Shown: positions 1-6,265, numbered from the stretch's first letter. The stretch: 8,243 nucleotides of DNA from Planctomycetota bacterium (GCA_027021325.1 JALUUN010000453.1:1-8243); one strand, 5' to 3'. Notes: a model not told the origin generated them from the letters alone. Numbers and translations: made by a program.

Positions 1-1
1 C

Positions 2-499
2 CTGATCAACTGGCTGGACGTCCACGACAACATCGCCCTGCCGCTGCGCGAGACCACCCGCCTGAAGGCCGCGGAGATCGAGGAACGGGTCCGGAAGGCC
101 CTGGATCTGGTGGGCCTGACGGAAGCCGCTCGGCGCCTGCCCGAGGAGATCTCCGGCGGGATGCAGAAACGGGTCGGTCTCGCCCGGGCCCTCGTGACCC
201 AGCCCCGCATCATCCTCTACGATGAGCCGGAGGCGGGCCTGGACCCGGAGATGTCCACGACCATCAACCACACCATCCGGCGCCTCGGCGACGAACTCGG
301 GATGACCTCGGTGATCGTCACCCACAGCCTGTCCTGCGCTCTGGTCTGCGGCGACCGGGTCGCCCTCTTCGATGAGGGGCGGATCGTCTTCGAGGCGCCG
401 CCCCGGGAGTTCCTCGCCGCCGAGCATCCCCGCGTCCGCCGATTCCTCGGCGACCAGGGCGAGGCCCTCCGCCGCTACGCTTCGGAACGGGAACGATGA
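2..499 (+). CDS. mlaF: MlaF-type ABC transporter ATP-binding protein, 3' part (N-terminus outside window)
   Basis: This is the ATPase of a lipid-transporting ABC importer of the Mla/MCE type. It powers phospholipid or other hydrophobic-ligand movement between the outer and inner membranes and acts on the cytoplasmic face. The reading frame is open from the window edge, so the Walker A motif and Q-loop lie upstream. The 165 visible residues start with an MlaF-like segment (WLDVHDNIALPLRE, residues 4-17). Next come the ABC signature ISGGMQKR (50-57, Ile where Leu is usual), Walker B with the catalytic Glu and D-loop (IILYDEPEAGLDP, 70-82) and the H-loop His in VTHS (106-109). The tail has RVRRFL (144-149), like the RVRQFL of Escherichia coli MlaF. 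The stop overlaps the next gene's start as ATGA, so the two are translated from one mRNA. The MlaE-type permease gene probably lies upstream. Family assignment is firm; the exact substrate is unknown. Confidence 0.88.
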   Translation: MINWLDVHDNIALPLRETTRLKAAEIEERVRKALDLVGLTEAARRLPEEISGGMQKRVGLARALVTQPRIILYDEPEAGLDPEMSTTINHTIRRLGDELGMTSVIVTHSLSCALVCGDRVALFDEGRIVFEAPPREFLAAEHPRVRRFLGDQGEALRRYASERER

Positions 500-1605
500 A
501 CGACAACCACGCCGGCCGGGACTTCCTTCTCGGGCTCCTCTTCTTCGCCACCCTGGCGGGACTGATCTGGTCCACGATCTCCCTCACCGGCTTCACCTTC
601 GAGGAGAAGCCGACCTGGAGCGCGGCCTTTCCGAACGTCCGCGGCCTGAAGCCCGGCGACGCGGTTCTGGTGAGCGGCCGGCCCACGGGCAGCGTCGTGC
701 GCGTGGACTGGCGCGACCGACGCCCGCAGGAGGAACGGCTCCTGGTCACCATGGAATTCGAGACCCCGATCACCCTCTACGAAGGCTACCGGGTGCGGAT
801 CGAGGAGTTCACCGTCCTCGGCGGACGGGTGGTCGAAATCGAGCCCGGCTCCCCCGACGCGCCGCCCATCCCGCTCGGCACGGAGCTGCGGGGCGAGGTC
901 GGGGAATCCGCCCTCGACGCCCTGGCCTCCCTCGTGGTGGAGAACGAGGAGGACATCCGGAGCATCGTCTCGAACCTGCGCCGGGCCACGGACGACCTGA
1001 ACGAAGGCCGGGGGCTGCTCGGAGCCCTCCTGAACGACCCGCGCATGAAGGAGGACCTCGAGAAGGTCCTCACCGACGCCAGCGCCATCACCGAGGACAT
1101 CCGCGAGGGCCGGGGTACCGTCGGCATGCTGGTCAACGACGAGCAGGTGCGGGACCGGATCATCTCCGTGGTCAACGACGGAGCCGCCGCCGCCCGGGAC
1201 TTCCGGCAGATCGCCGAAGACCTGGCCGCCGGCCGCGGGACCTTCGGCGCCCTGATCGCCGACGAGAGCATGCGCGCCGACGCCATCGCCCTGATCAGCA
1301 ACCTCAATCAGGTCAGCGAGGGGCTGGCCCTGATGGTGGAGGACGCGCGCAGCGGCCGCGGCCTGGTAGGCCGCCTGGTGGCCGACGAGGAGCTTGCCGA
1401 GAATGCGGCCCGCATCATCGGCGACCTGGCCGAGGTCGCCCGGCGCCTCGAGGAGGGCGAGGGCTCCCTCGGTGCGCTCCTCGCCGAGTCCGAGGCCTAC
1501 GATGAACTCCTGGCCGCCCTCCAGACCCTGAACGGAACCCTGGAGGACGCCCGCGAGGCCCAGCCCATCAGCTCCTTCGCCTCCCTGCTCTTCGGCACCT
1601 TCTAG
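496..1605 (+). CDS. mlaD: MlaD/MCE-family lipid-transport protein with long repeat-bearing tail
   Basis: This is the periplasmic substrate-binding partner of the upstream ATPase. MCE proteins form hexameric rings with a hydrophobic pore for lipid passage. Residues 9-30 form one N-terminal membrane anchor (LLGLLFFATLAGLIW). Residues about 37-118 are the MCE domain, with NVRGLKPGDAVLVSGRPTGSV (47-67, quoted in part) and FTVLGGRVVEIEPGS (105-119). Residues about 160-345 are predicted helical and carry five G-[RE]-G-x-x-G-x-L motifs. The C-terminus PISSFASLLFGTF (357-369) is hydrophobic, as in other long MCE proteins. At 369 residues it is about twice the length of E. coli MlaD (183). ATG at 496 overlaps the ATPase stop and has only a poor Shine-Dalgarno, so translational coupling is likely. 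The tail may extend the channel into the periplasm, as the helical needle of PqiB does; this is inference. Confidence 0.9.
   Translation: MNDNHAGRDFLLGLLFFATLAGLIWSTISLTGFTFEEKPTWSAAFPNVRGLKPGDAVLVSGRPTGSVVRVDWRDRRPQEERLLVTMEFETPITLYEGYRVRIEEFTVLGGRVVEIEPGSPDAPPIPLGTELRGEVGESALDALASLVVENEEDIRSIVSNLRRATDDLNEGRGLLGALLNDPRMKEDLEKVLTDASAITEDIREGRGTVGMLVNDEQVRDRIISVVNDGAAAARDFRQIAEDLAAGRGTFGALIADESMRADAIALISNLNQVSEGLALMVEDARSGRGLVGRLVADEELAENAARIIGDLAEVARRLEEGEGSLGALLAESEAYDELLAALQTLNGTLEDAREAQPISSFASLLFGTF
976..1518 (+). repeat. Five degenerate protein repeats in the MlaD tail
   Basis: Five copies of a motif of the form G-[RE]-G-x-[LVF]-G-x-L-[LIV] begin at protein residues 171, 205, 246, 287 and 321. 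Examples are GRGLLGALLND, GRGTVGMLVND and GEGSLGALLAE. Each is followed by an acidic residue and a charged amphipathic helix. Motif spacings are 34, 41, 41 and 34 residues. The two unit lengths differ by exactly one heptad, which suggests helical packing is conserved. The DNA is diverged between copies, so the duplications are old. Similar glycine motifs occur in other long MCE proteins. Confidence 0.8.
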
Positions 1606-1647
1606 TGAAGGGCCGTTCCTCCGGGGAGGGGCCACGGCGGTCCGGGC

Positions 1648-1660
1648 CCGGGTGACCCGG
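1648..1660. terminator. Possible weak bidirectional terminator between convergent mlaD and ribE
   Basis: The 72-base gap between the two converging stop codons contains CCGGG-TGA-CCCGG, a 5-bp all-G+C stem with a 3-base loop. It overlaps a competing palindrome CCGGGCCCGG at 1642-1651. No T-run follows in either direction. The location is right for transcript ends, but the structure is short and hairpins of this size are common in such G+C-rich DNA. Confidence 0.25.
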
Positions 1661-1677
1661 CGGCCTTCTGGCGCGCC

Positions 1678-2286
1678 TCAGCCCGCCTCCGGCGGGAAGC
1701 GCAGCTCCAGGAAGCGCAGCACCTGGCGGGCGATCAGGTCGGCCTCCAGGTGGACCGGATCCCCCGGCCGCAAGGCGCCCAGGGTGGTCCGCTCCAGGGT
1801 CTCGGGAATCAGGGCCGCCCGGAAGACCCGGCCCTCCAGCCCGGCGACCGTGAGGCTGACCCCGTCCACCGCCACGGAACCCTTCTCGGCGAGGAAGGCC
1901 TGGAAGGCTTCCGGGACCTCCCAGACGAGGTCCAGGAAGTCGCCGGCGGGGCGCCGTTCCAGGGTCCGCCCGAGAGCGTCCACATGCCCGGTCACGAAGT
2001 GCCCCCCCAGCCGGTCGGACGCACGCAAAGCCAGCTCCAGGTTCACCTTGCGTCCAGGCCTCAGGTCCTGGAACCAGGTCCGCTCGAGGGTCTCGGGCGA
2101 CAGGTCGAAGGTCGCCACCGGCCCCTCGCGGGCGACCACCGTGAGGCAGCAGCCGGAGACGCAGACCGAGTCCCCGGGGTGGCCCTCGGCGGCCAGGGAG
2201 CCGAGGTCCACGGCCGCCCGCAGGCCCCCTGCGAGGGGCTCTACACCCCGGACCTCTCCGGTGCCGGCGACGATCCCGGTGAACAT
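1678..2286 (-). CDS. ribE: Riboflavin synthase alpha chain
   Basis: This cytoplasmic enzyme converts two molecules of 6,7-dimethyl-8-ribityllumazine into riboflavin and 5-amino-6-ribitylaminouracil, the last step of riboflavin synthesis. Two tandem lumazine-binding domains are visible. The first (about 1-93) has MFTGIVAGTG at the start, GDSVCVSGCCLTV (38-50), PETLERT (64-70) and VNLELA (81-86). The second has GGHFVTGHVD (94-103), KGSVAVDGVSLTV (135-147), IPETLERTTLG (160-170) and HLEADLIAR (179-187). At 202 residues it is close to the usual length. The start is fixed by the MFTGIV sequence, which is nearly invariant in the family. No ribD, ribBA or ribH neighbour is present, so the gene stands alone, convergent with mlaD and divergent from trmD. 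I see no FMN riboswitch upstream. No Shine-Dalgarno precedes the ATG, but a TATCCT box ends six bases before it, suggesting a leaderless mRNA. Confidence 0.96.
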   Translation of the reverse strand: MFTGIVAGTGEVRGVEPLAGGLRAAVDLGSLAAEGHPGDSVCVSGCCLTVVAREGPVATFDLSPETLERTWFQDLRPGRKVNLELALRASDRLGGHFVTGHVDALGRTLERRPAGDFLDLVWEVPEAFQAFLAEKGSVAVDGVSLTVAGLEGRVFRAALIPETLERTTLGALRPGDPVHLEADLIARQVLRFLELRFPPEAG

Positions 2287-2292
2287 GCCGGC

Positions 2293-2298
2293 AGGATA
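2293..2298 (-). promoter_or_regulatory. Possible -10 box for a leaderless ribE mRNA
   Basis: On the minus strand TATCCT fits the TANNNT -10 pattern and ends exactly six bases before the ribE ATG. Transcription would then begin at or next to the A of the start codon. No Shine-Dalgarno lies in between. No good -35 hexamer is seen at 17-18 bases (AGGCCC, GAGGCC). The same TATCCT hexamer occurs in the candidate trmD promoter. Confidence 0.4.
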
Positions 2299-2319
2299 AC
2301 GCTGCGGGGACCGGCGGGC

Positions 2320-2377
2320 CTCCGGAGCCGCCTGCGGAAGCCCTTCCCAGCGCGGGGCTTCCGTCCGCCCTCCGGAG
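2320..2377. repeat. 58-bp two-tier palindrome between ribE and trmD
   Basis: The self-complementary octamer CTCCGGAG occurs at 2320-2327 and 2370-2377, within 10-bp direct repeats CCTCCGGAGC whose starts are 50 bases apart. Between them is a perfect 9-bp inverted repeat, CGGAAGCCC (2335-2343) and GGGCTTCCG (2355-2363), with an 11-base loop. Outer and inner arms share nearly the same centre (about 2349), so the whole can fold as an 8-bp outer stem, a 7/6-base internal loop and a 9-bp inner stem. It lies between the outward-facing promoter-like boxes of ribE and trmD. It could be an operator for a dimeric regulator or a structured RNA; no function can be assigned. It also fills most of this otherwise gene-free 161-base stretch. 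Confidence 0.6.
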
Positions 2378-2388
2378 CGCGCCGCGGC

Positions 2389-2417
2389 TTGCCGGATCGG
2401 GACCCTTCCCGTATCCT
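2389..2417 (+). promoter_or_regulatory. Candidate sigma-70-type promoter for trmD-rplS
   Basis: TTGCCG (2389-2394) and TATCCT (2412-2417) each match four of six bases of the -35 and -10 consensus and are 17 bases apart. The predicted start, near 2424, gives a leader of about 24 bases that includes a GGGAG Shine-Dalgarno-like sequence (2433-2437), ten bases before the trmD ATG. This is a prediction from pattern only. Confidence 0.45.
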
Positions 2418-2447
2418 GTTGCGCCTTTTCCCGGGAGCGTACCGGGA

Positions 2448-3260
2448 ATGCTCGAGGTCCACCTGCTCACTCTGTTCCCGGAAGCCGTCGAGGCCTACCT
2501 CCGGGCCAGCATCCTCGGTCGGGCCCGCGCCGCTGGCCGGCTCCGGGTCCACGTGCTCGACTTCCGCCGCTTCGCGACGGACCGGCACAGAACCGTGGAT
2601 GACCGCCCCTTCGGGGGCGGGCCGGGCATGGTGCTCAAGCCCGAGCCGATCTTCGAAGCCGTCGAAACGGTCGAGCGCGAGTTCGGCCCCTGCCGCCGGA
2701 TCCTCCTGACCCCGGACGGACAGCCCTTCCGCCAGGCCATGGCCCGGGAGCTGTCCGGGGAGAAGCGCCTGCTGCTGCTCTGCGGGCGCTACGAAGGATT
2801 CGACGAGAGGATCCGCCTCGGCCTCGAATGGACCGAGATCAGCCTGGGCGACTTCGTTCTTTGCGGTGGAGAGATCCCGGCCCTGGCCGTGGTCGAGGCC
2901 ACCGCCCGGCTGCTGCCGGGCGTCCTCGGCGACGACCAGTCCGCCGTCCAGGAATCCTTCACCGACCCCTGCCTGCTGGATCACCCGCATTACACCCGGC
3001 CCGCCGAGTTCCGGGGGATGCGGGTGCCCGACGTACTCCTGAGCGGCAACCACCAGGCGGTCGCGGAGTGGCGTCGGGCCCAGGCCCGGGCGCGCACCCT
3101 CGAACGCCGCCCGGACCTGCTCCAGCCGCCTTCCTCCGGTCCCCCGGGACCGGAGGCCCAGCCCCCTTCCCCCGACCGGGGAACCCGCAACCCGCCCGAA
3201 GCCGAAGCCCGAGACGACCAGCCATGGACATCATCCGAGAAGTCGAAAAGCAGTACATGA
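2448..3260 (+). CDS. trmD: tRNA (guanine-N1)-methyltransferase with a proline-rich tail overlapping rplS
   Basis: TrmD is a dimeric SPOUT (trefoil-knot) enzyme. It uses S-adenosylmethionine to methylate N1 of G37 next to the anticodon of some tRNAs, preventing frameshifts. Visible motifs are LTLFPE (7-12), DDRPFGGGPGMVLKPEPIF (51-69), LLTPDGQPF (86-94), LCGRYEGFDER (111-121), ISLGDFVLCGGEIPAL (131-146), LLDHPHYTRPAEFRGM (176-191) and VLLSGNHQ (196-203). Numbering matches the E. coli enzyme through this region: Arg154 is kept, but residue 169, the catalytic Asp in E. coli, is Glu (VQESF). The conserved fold ends near RRPDLL (220-225). Residues 226-270 are a Pro/Gly/Ser-rich, probably disordered tail, whose last 37 bases, including the stop, overlap rplS. 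The start has a GGGAG sequence ten bases upstream. The usual upstream partners rpsP and rimM are absent. Confidence 0.95.
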   Translation: MLEVHLLTLFPEAVEAYLRASILGRARAAGRLRVHVLDFRRFATDRHRTVDDRPFGGGPGMVLKPEPIFEAVETVEREFGPCRRILLTPDGQPFRQAMARELSGEKRLLLLCGRYEGFDERIRLGLEWTEISLGDFVLCGGEIPALAVVEATARLLPGVLGDDQSAVQESFTDPCLLDHPHYTRPAEFRGMRVPDVLLSGNHQAVAEWRRAQARARTLERRPDLLQPPSSGPPGPEAQPPSPDRGTRNPPEAEARDDQPWTSSEKSKSST

Positions 3261-3559
3261 AGGAGGACCCGCCCTCCTTCCGGGTGGGCGACTTCGTCCG
3301 CGTCGAGTACCTCATCAAGGAAGGCAAGGAGGAACGGGTGCAGCCCTTCATCGGCCAGGTCATCCGCTTCGGCGGCCACGGCGTACGCAAGACCTTCACG
3401 GTCCGGCGCATCGTCCAGGGCGAAGGAGTGGAACGTACCTTCCCCCTGCACAGCCCGCGGGTCGTGGGAGTCCAGGTCCAACGCGGTCCGAACCGCAAGC
3501 CGCGGCGTGCCCGCCTCTACTTCCTGCGGGGCCGCCAGGGCAAGGCCGCCCAGCTCTGA
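3224..3559 (+). CDS. rplS: 50S ribosomal protein bL19
   Basis: bL19 is a protein of the large ribosomal subunit located at the interface with the small subunit. The 111 residues match the family along their whole length: PSFRVGDFVRVEYLIKEG (17-34), ERVQPFIGQVI (37-47), FTVRRIVQGEGVERTFPLHSP (58-78, quoted nearly whole), RRARLYFLRGRQGKAA (94-109). There is a short insertion (GPNRKP, 88-93) before the RRARLYFLR segment compared with E. coli. The ATG at 3224 is chosen because MDIIREVEKQYMKEDPPSF aligns with the E. coli N-terminus. A second in-frame ATG (Met12, 3257) forms ATGA with the trmD stop but would remove conserved residues. No clear Shine-Dalgarno precedes 3224, so translation is probably coupled to trmD, which ends 37 bases inside this gene. 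A strong hairpin follows the stop. Confidence 0.97.
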   Translation: MDIIREVEKQYMKEDPPSFRVGDFVRVEYLIKEGKEERVQPFIGQVIRFGGHGVRKTFTVRRIVQGEGVERTFPLHSPRVVGVQVQRGPNRKPRRARLYFLRGRQGKAAQL

Positions 3560-3568
3560 TCCCCGCCT

Positions 3569-3599
3569 GCCGCGCCGCGCCCGGCGACCGCGGCGCGGC
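3569..3599 (+). terminator. Strong G+C hairpin after rplS, probable terminator without T-run
   Basis: An 11-bp perfect stem pairs GCCGCGCCGCG (3569-3579) with CGCGGCGCGGC (3589-3599) around a 9-base loop. It begins nine bases after the rplS stop. All stem pairs are G-C. No T-run follows, so it is not a textbook intrinsic terminator. It may end or weaken transcription between rplS and secDF, or protect the 3' end of the trmD-rplS mRNA. Confidence 0.6.
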
Positions 3600-3634
3600 C
3601 CGACCAGCCTCCTGACAACCGGCGGACCGGAACC

Positions 3635-6190
3635 ATGGTCTCGAACCTTCCCCGCAAGATCTTCGGCATCGTCGCCCTGGCGATCCTCTCGGTCTGGTCG
3701 CTCGCGACCTTCAACCTCGAGTACGGCCTGGACCTCCAGGGCGGCTCGCGGATCGTCTACGGCTTCGACTGGGACGAGGCCGTGCGCCTGGGCACCCTCA
3801 CCCAGCAGGAGGTCCAGGACAACAAGCCGGAGATCCTGGAACAGGTCGCAACCATCATCGAACGGCGCATCGGCCCGCTGGTCGAGGCCGCCATCTATCC
3901 CCAGGGCGAGGAGTCCCTGGTGGTGGAGCTCCCGGGCATGTCCGAGGAGCAGGTCGAGGACTTCAAACGGACGCTGATCCAGCAGGGAACGCTCCAGTTC
4001 AAGATCCTGGTGGATCCCCAGAAGGACGCCGACCTGCAGCCCACGGCCGAGGTCGAGAAGATCCAACAGTGGTTCGAAGAGCACCGGGAGGAATACACCC
4101 GCGAGGACGGCAGCTTCGATCTCAAGCGCTTCGTCCAGGACTACGACCTCCTCCCCGAGGACCAGGGCGGCCCGCGCAAGGGCATCCGCTGGGTCCGCTT
4201 GAGCGAGAACGCCCTGACCGAGGGGGTGCCCACGCCGCCGCGGGGTCTCGACCCTCTCCTCACCGTGGTCATGGTCCGCGACGAGGACGCCCTGCGCGGC
4301 CACGACAAGGAGGCCGACCCCGACGGCTCCTGGGACTTCAGCGGCGAGGACCTGGCCTACGTCGGCCCCGGCAACGACCAATACGGCAATCTCGCCGTCC
4401 GCTTCGAGTTCAAAAGCCATCGGGCAACCGCCTTCACGGCCTTCACCGAGGAGCACACGAAGCGGAACATGGCGATCATCCTGGAGGGCGAGCTCTACAA
4501 CGCCCCCACGATCAACGAGACCCTGCCGGGCGGCGGCATCATCACCGGCGGCCTCGACGGCTTCACCCGCGAGGAGATGGACGAACTGGTGACGGTGCTG
4601 CGTTCCGGAGCCATGCCGGTCCGGCCCTACATCGCCAACGAGTCCTTTGTCGGCCCGACCCTGGGGGCGGATTCGATCCGGCGCGGCGTCCAGTCGGCCC
4701 TGATCGGCGGCGGCCTCGTCCTGATCTTCATGGTCGCCTACTACTGGCTGAACGGCGTCGTCGCCAGCCTCGCTCTTCTCTACAACGGCCTGCTCCTGGT
4801 CGGCGCCCTGAGCTTCACCCAGGCAACCCTGACCCTGCCCGGCCTCGCCGGCCTGGTCCTCACCATCGGCATGGCCGTGGACGCCAATATCCTCATCTTC
4901 GAGCGCGTGCGCGAGGAACGGCGCCGCGGCCGTGAGGTGCCCCAGGCCTACAAGAACGGCTTCGAGCGCGCCTTCACGACCATCGTCGACGCCAACCTGA
5001 CGACCCTGATCACGGCCCTGATCCTCTTGAACTTCGGCACCGGGCCGGTGCGGGGGTTCGCAGCCGTCCTGGCCCTGGGCATCCTCACCTCGATGTTCTC
5101 GGCCCTGGTGTTCTCCAAGGTGATCTTCCACTGGCTCGTGTTCCGGGCCAGGAAGATCCGCGAGGTGCGCATGGTCAGGGCCCTTGCCGCGGGCGCCAGG
5201 ATCCCCTTCCTGAGGGTGCGCCGCGTCGCCTACGCGGTTTCCGCCGTTCTCCTGGTCGGCGGCCTGGTCTACTTCGCCAAGGTCGCGGACGAGATCCTGG
5301 GCATCGAGTTCATCGGCGGCGGCAGCGCCACGATCCAGCTCCAGGAACCCATGACCCGAGCCGAGCTGGCCGGCATCCTCGAACAGCGGACCGGGGCCAA
5401 CTACCAGATCACCGTCAGCGCCGGCAGCACCAGCCAGGCCGGCGCCCTCGAGTCCACGACCTTCGTCCTGCGCCGCAAGATCACCGACGAGGAACGCGCC
5501 ACCGGGGGCGAGACCTTCTTCGAGAACGAGGTCCGCACCGCCCTCCAGGGATATCTGGATCCGGACAAGCCCTTCCTGGAACTGAGCACCGTGGGCGAGC
5601 GCGTCAGCGACGAGATCCAGGACAGCGCGCTCCTGGCGATCTTCTTCTCCCTGCTGGCGATCGTCATCTACATGAACTTCCGGTTCAAGGAGTACCGCTA
5701 CGGCCTCGCCGCCGTCGCCGCCCTGGTCCACGACACGCTGATCACCCTGGGGATGATCGCGGTCTTCACCGCCGGACTGGGCTGGGTGGACATGGAGATC
5801 AACCTGTCCACCATCGCCGCCTTCCTGACCATCATCGGCTACTCCCTGAACGACACCATTGTCGTCTTCGACCGCATCCGGGAGAACCTGCCGCGGACCA
5901 AGGGACGTTTCGTGGACATCATCGACATGTCCATCAACCAGTCCCTGAGCCGGACCATCCTCACCTCGCTGACGACCTTCATCGTCGTCCTCATCCTGTT
6001 CCTGGCAAACAAGCCCTTCCACAACGTTCTCGAGGGCTTCTCCTTCGCCATGCTCGTGGGCGTGGTGGTCGGCACCTACTCCTCGGTCTTCGTGGCCAGC
6101 CCCCTGCTCCTGGCTCTGCACCGCCGGGCCCGGAGCCGGCGCGAGGCAGCCGAGGCGCAGGCAGCACAGGCGGCCCGCAAGTCGGCCTGA
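3635..6190 (+). CDS. secDF: Fused protein-export membrane protein SecDF
   Basis: SecDF is an RND-family helper of the SecYEG channel that uses the proton gradient to pull exported proteins across the inner membrane. SecD and SecF are one 851-residue chain. The SecD half has a first membrane helix (about 9-26), GLDLQGGSRI (31-40), a large periplasmic domain (about 31-345), then five helices with GPTLGADSI (340-348) and GMAVDANILIFERVREE (412-428). Asp416 matches the proton-path Asp340 of Thermus SecDF. The SecF half has a helix at about 531-548, GIEFIGGGS (556-564), then five helices with NFRFKEYRYG (681-690), YSLNDTIVVFDRIREN (736-751, Asp740) and NQSLSRTILTSLTT (768-781, Arg773). Twelve helices are visible in all. 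The SecF motif has Glu558 where Asp is usual (GxDF). An Ala/Arg-rich tail ends the protein. No yajC adjoins. The start has only a weak GGCGGA upstream, but the N-terminus fits the family. Confidence 0.96.
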   Translation: MVSNLPRKIFGIVALAILSVWSLATFNLEYGLDLQGGSRIVYGFDWDEAVRLGTLTQQEVQDNKPEILEQVATIIERRIGPLVEAAIYPQGEESLVVELPGMSEEQVEDFKRTLIQQGTLQFKILVDPQKDADLQPTAEVEKIQQWFEEHREEYTREDGSFDLKRFVQDYDLLPEDQGGPRKGIRWVRLSENALTEGVPTPPRGLDPLLTVVMVRDEDALRGHDKEADPDGSWDFSGEDLAYVGPGNDQYGNLAVRFEFKSHRATAFTAFTEEHTKRNMAIILEGELYNAPTINETLPGGGIITGGLDGFTREEMDELVTVLRSGAMPVRPYIANESFVGPTLGADSIRRGVQSALIGGGLVLIFMVAYYWLNGVVASLALLYNGLLLVGALSFTQATLTLPGLAGLVLTIGMAVDANILIFERVREERRRGREVPQAYKNGFERAFTTIVDANLTTLITALILLNFGTGPVRGFAAVLALGILTSMFSALVFSKVIFHWLVFRARKIREVRMVRALAAGARIPFLRVRRVAYAVSAVLLVGGLVYFAKVADEILGIEFIGGGSATIQLQEPMTRAELAGILEQRTGANYQITVSAGSTSQAGALESTTFVLRRKITDEERATGGETFFENEVRTALQGYLDPDKPFLELSTVGERVSDEIQDSALLAIFFSLLAIVIYMNFRFKEYRYGLAAVAALVHDTLITLGMIAVFTAGLGWVDMEINLSTIAAFLTIIGYSLNDTIVVFDRIRENLPRTKGRFVDIIDMSINQSLSRTILTSLTTFIVVLILFLANKPFHNVLEGFSFAMLVGVVVGTYSSVFVASPLLLALHRRARSRREAAEAQAAQAARKSA

Positions 6191-6220
6191 TTCCCCTCCG
6201 GCGGAGCCCTGGCAGGCCCT

Positions 6221-6239
6221 GCGGCCGGTGGCCGGCCGC
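6221..6239 (+). terminator. G+C hairpin after secDF, probable terminator without T-run
   Basis: GCGGCCGG (6221-6228) pairs perfectly with CCGGCCGC (6232-6239) around a 3-base TGG loop, starting 31 bases after the secDF stop. No T-run follows. Its place between secDF and a gene with its own promoter-like box fits a transcript end. It resembles the hairpin after rplS in being all G+C and lacking a T-run. Confidence 0.5.
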
Positions 6240-6265
6240 CCTCGCATCCCGCAGGCTCCACGGGC

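Noticed and set aside
475..1635. 386-codon open frame on the minus strand
   Set aside because: It is the antisense shadow of the MCE protein gene and shows no recognisable domain; the plus-strand frame has a membrane anchor, MCE domain and repeats.
1642..1651. Palindrome CCGGGCCCGG in the mlaD-ribE gap
   Set aside because: It has no loop as a hairpin and is the kind of short palindrome expected often at this base composition.
2287..2447. FMN riboswitch upstream of ribE
   Set aside because: I looked for the conserved RFN-element segments on the minus strand and saw none. The structure present is a simple two-tier palindrome.
2828..3223. Upstream extension of the rplS frame
   Set aside because: The frame is open across trmD, but the translation is Pro/Arg-rich noise and TrmD occupies this region with conserved motifs.
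3257..3259. Alternative rplS start at Met12, forming ATGA with the trmD stop
   Set aside because: The first 11 residues align with the conserved bL19 N-terminus, so 3224 is the better start.
3612..3617. CTGACA resembling a -35 box upstream of secDF
   Set aside because: No -10-like hexamer lies 16-19 bases downstream; that position falls on the start codon.
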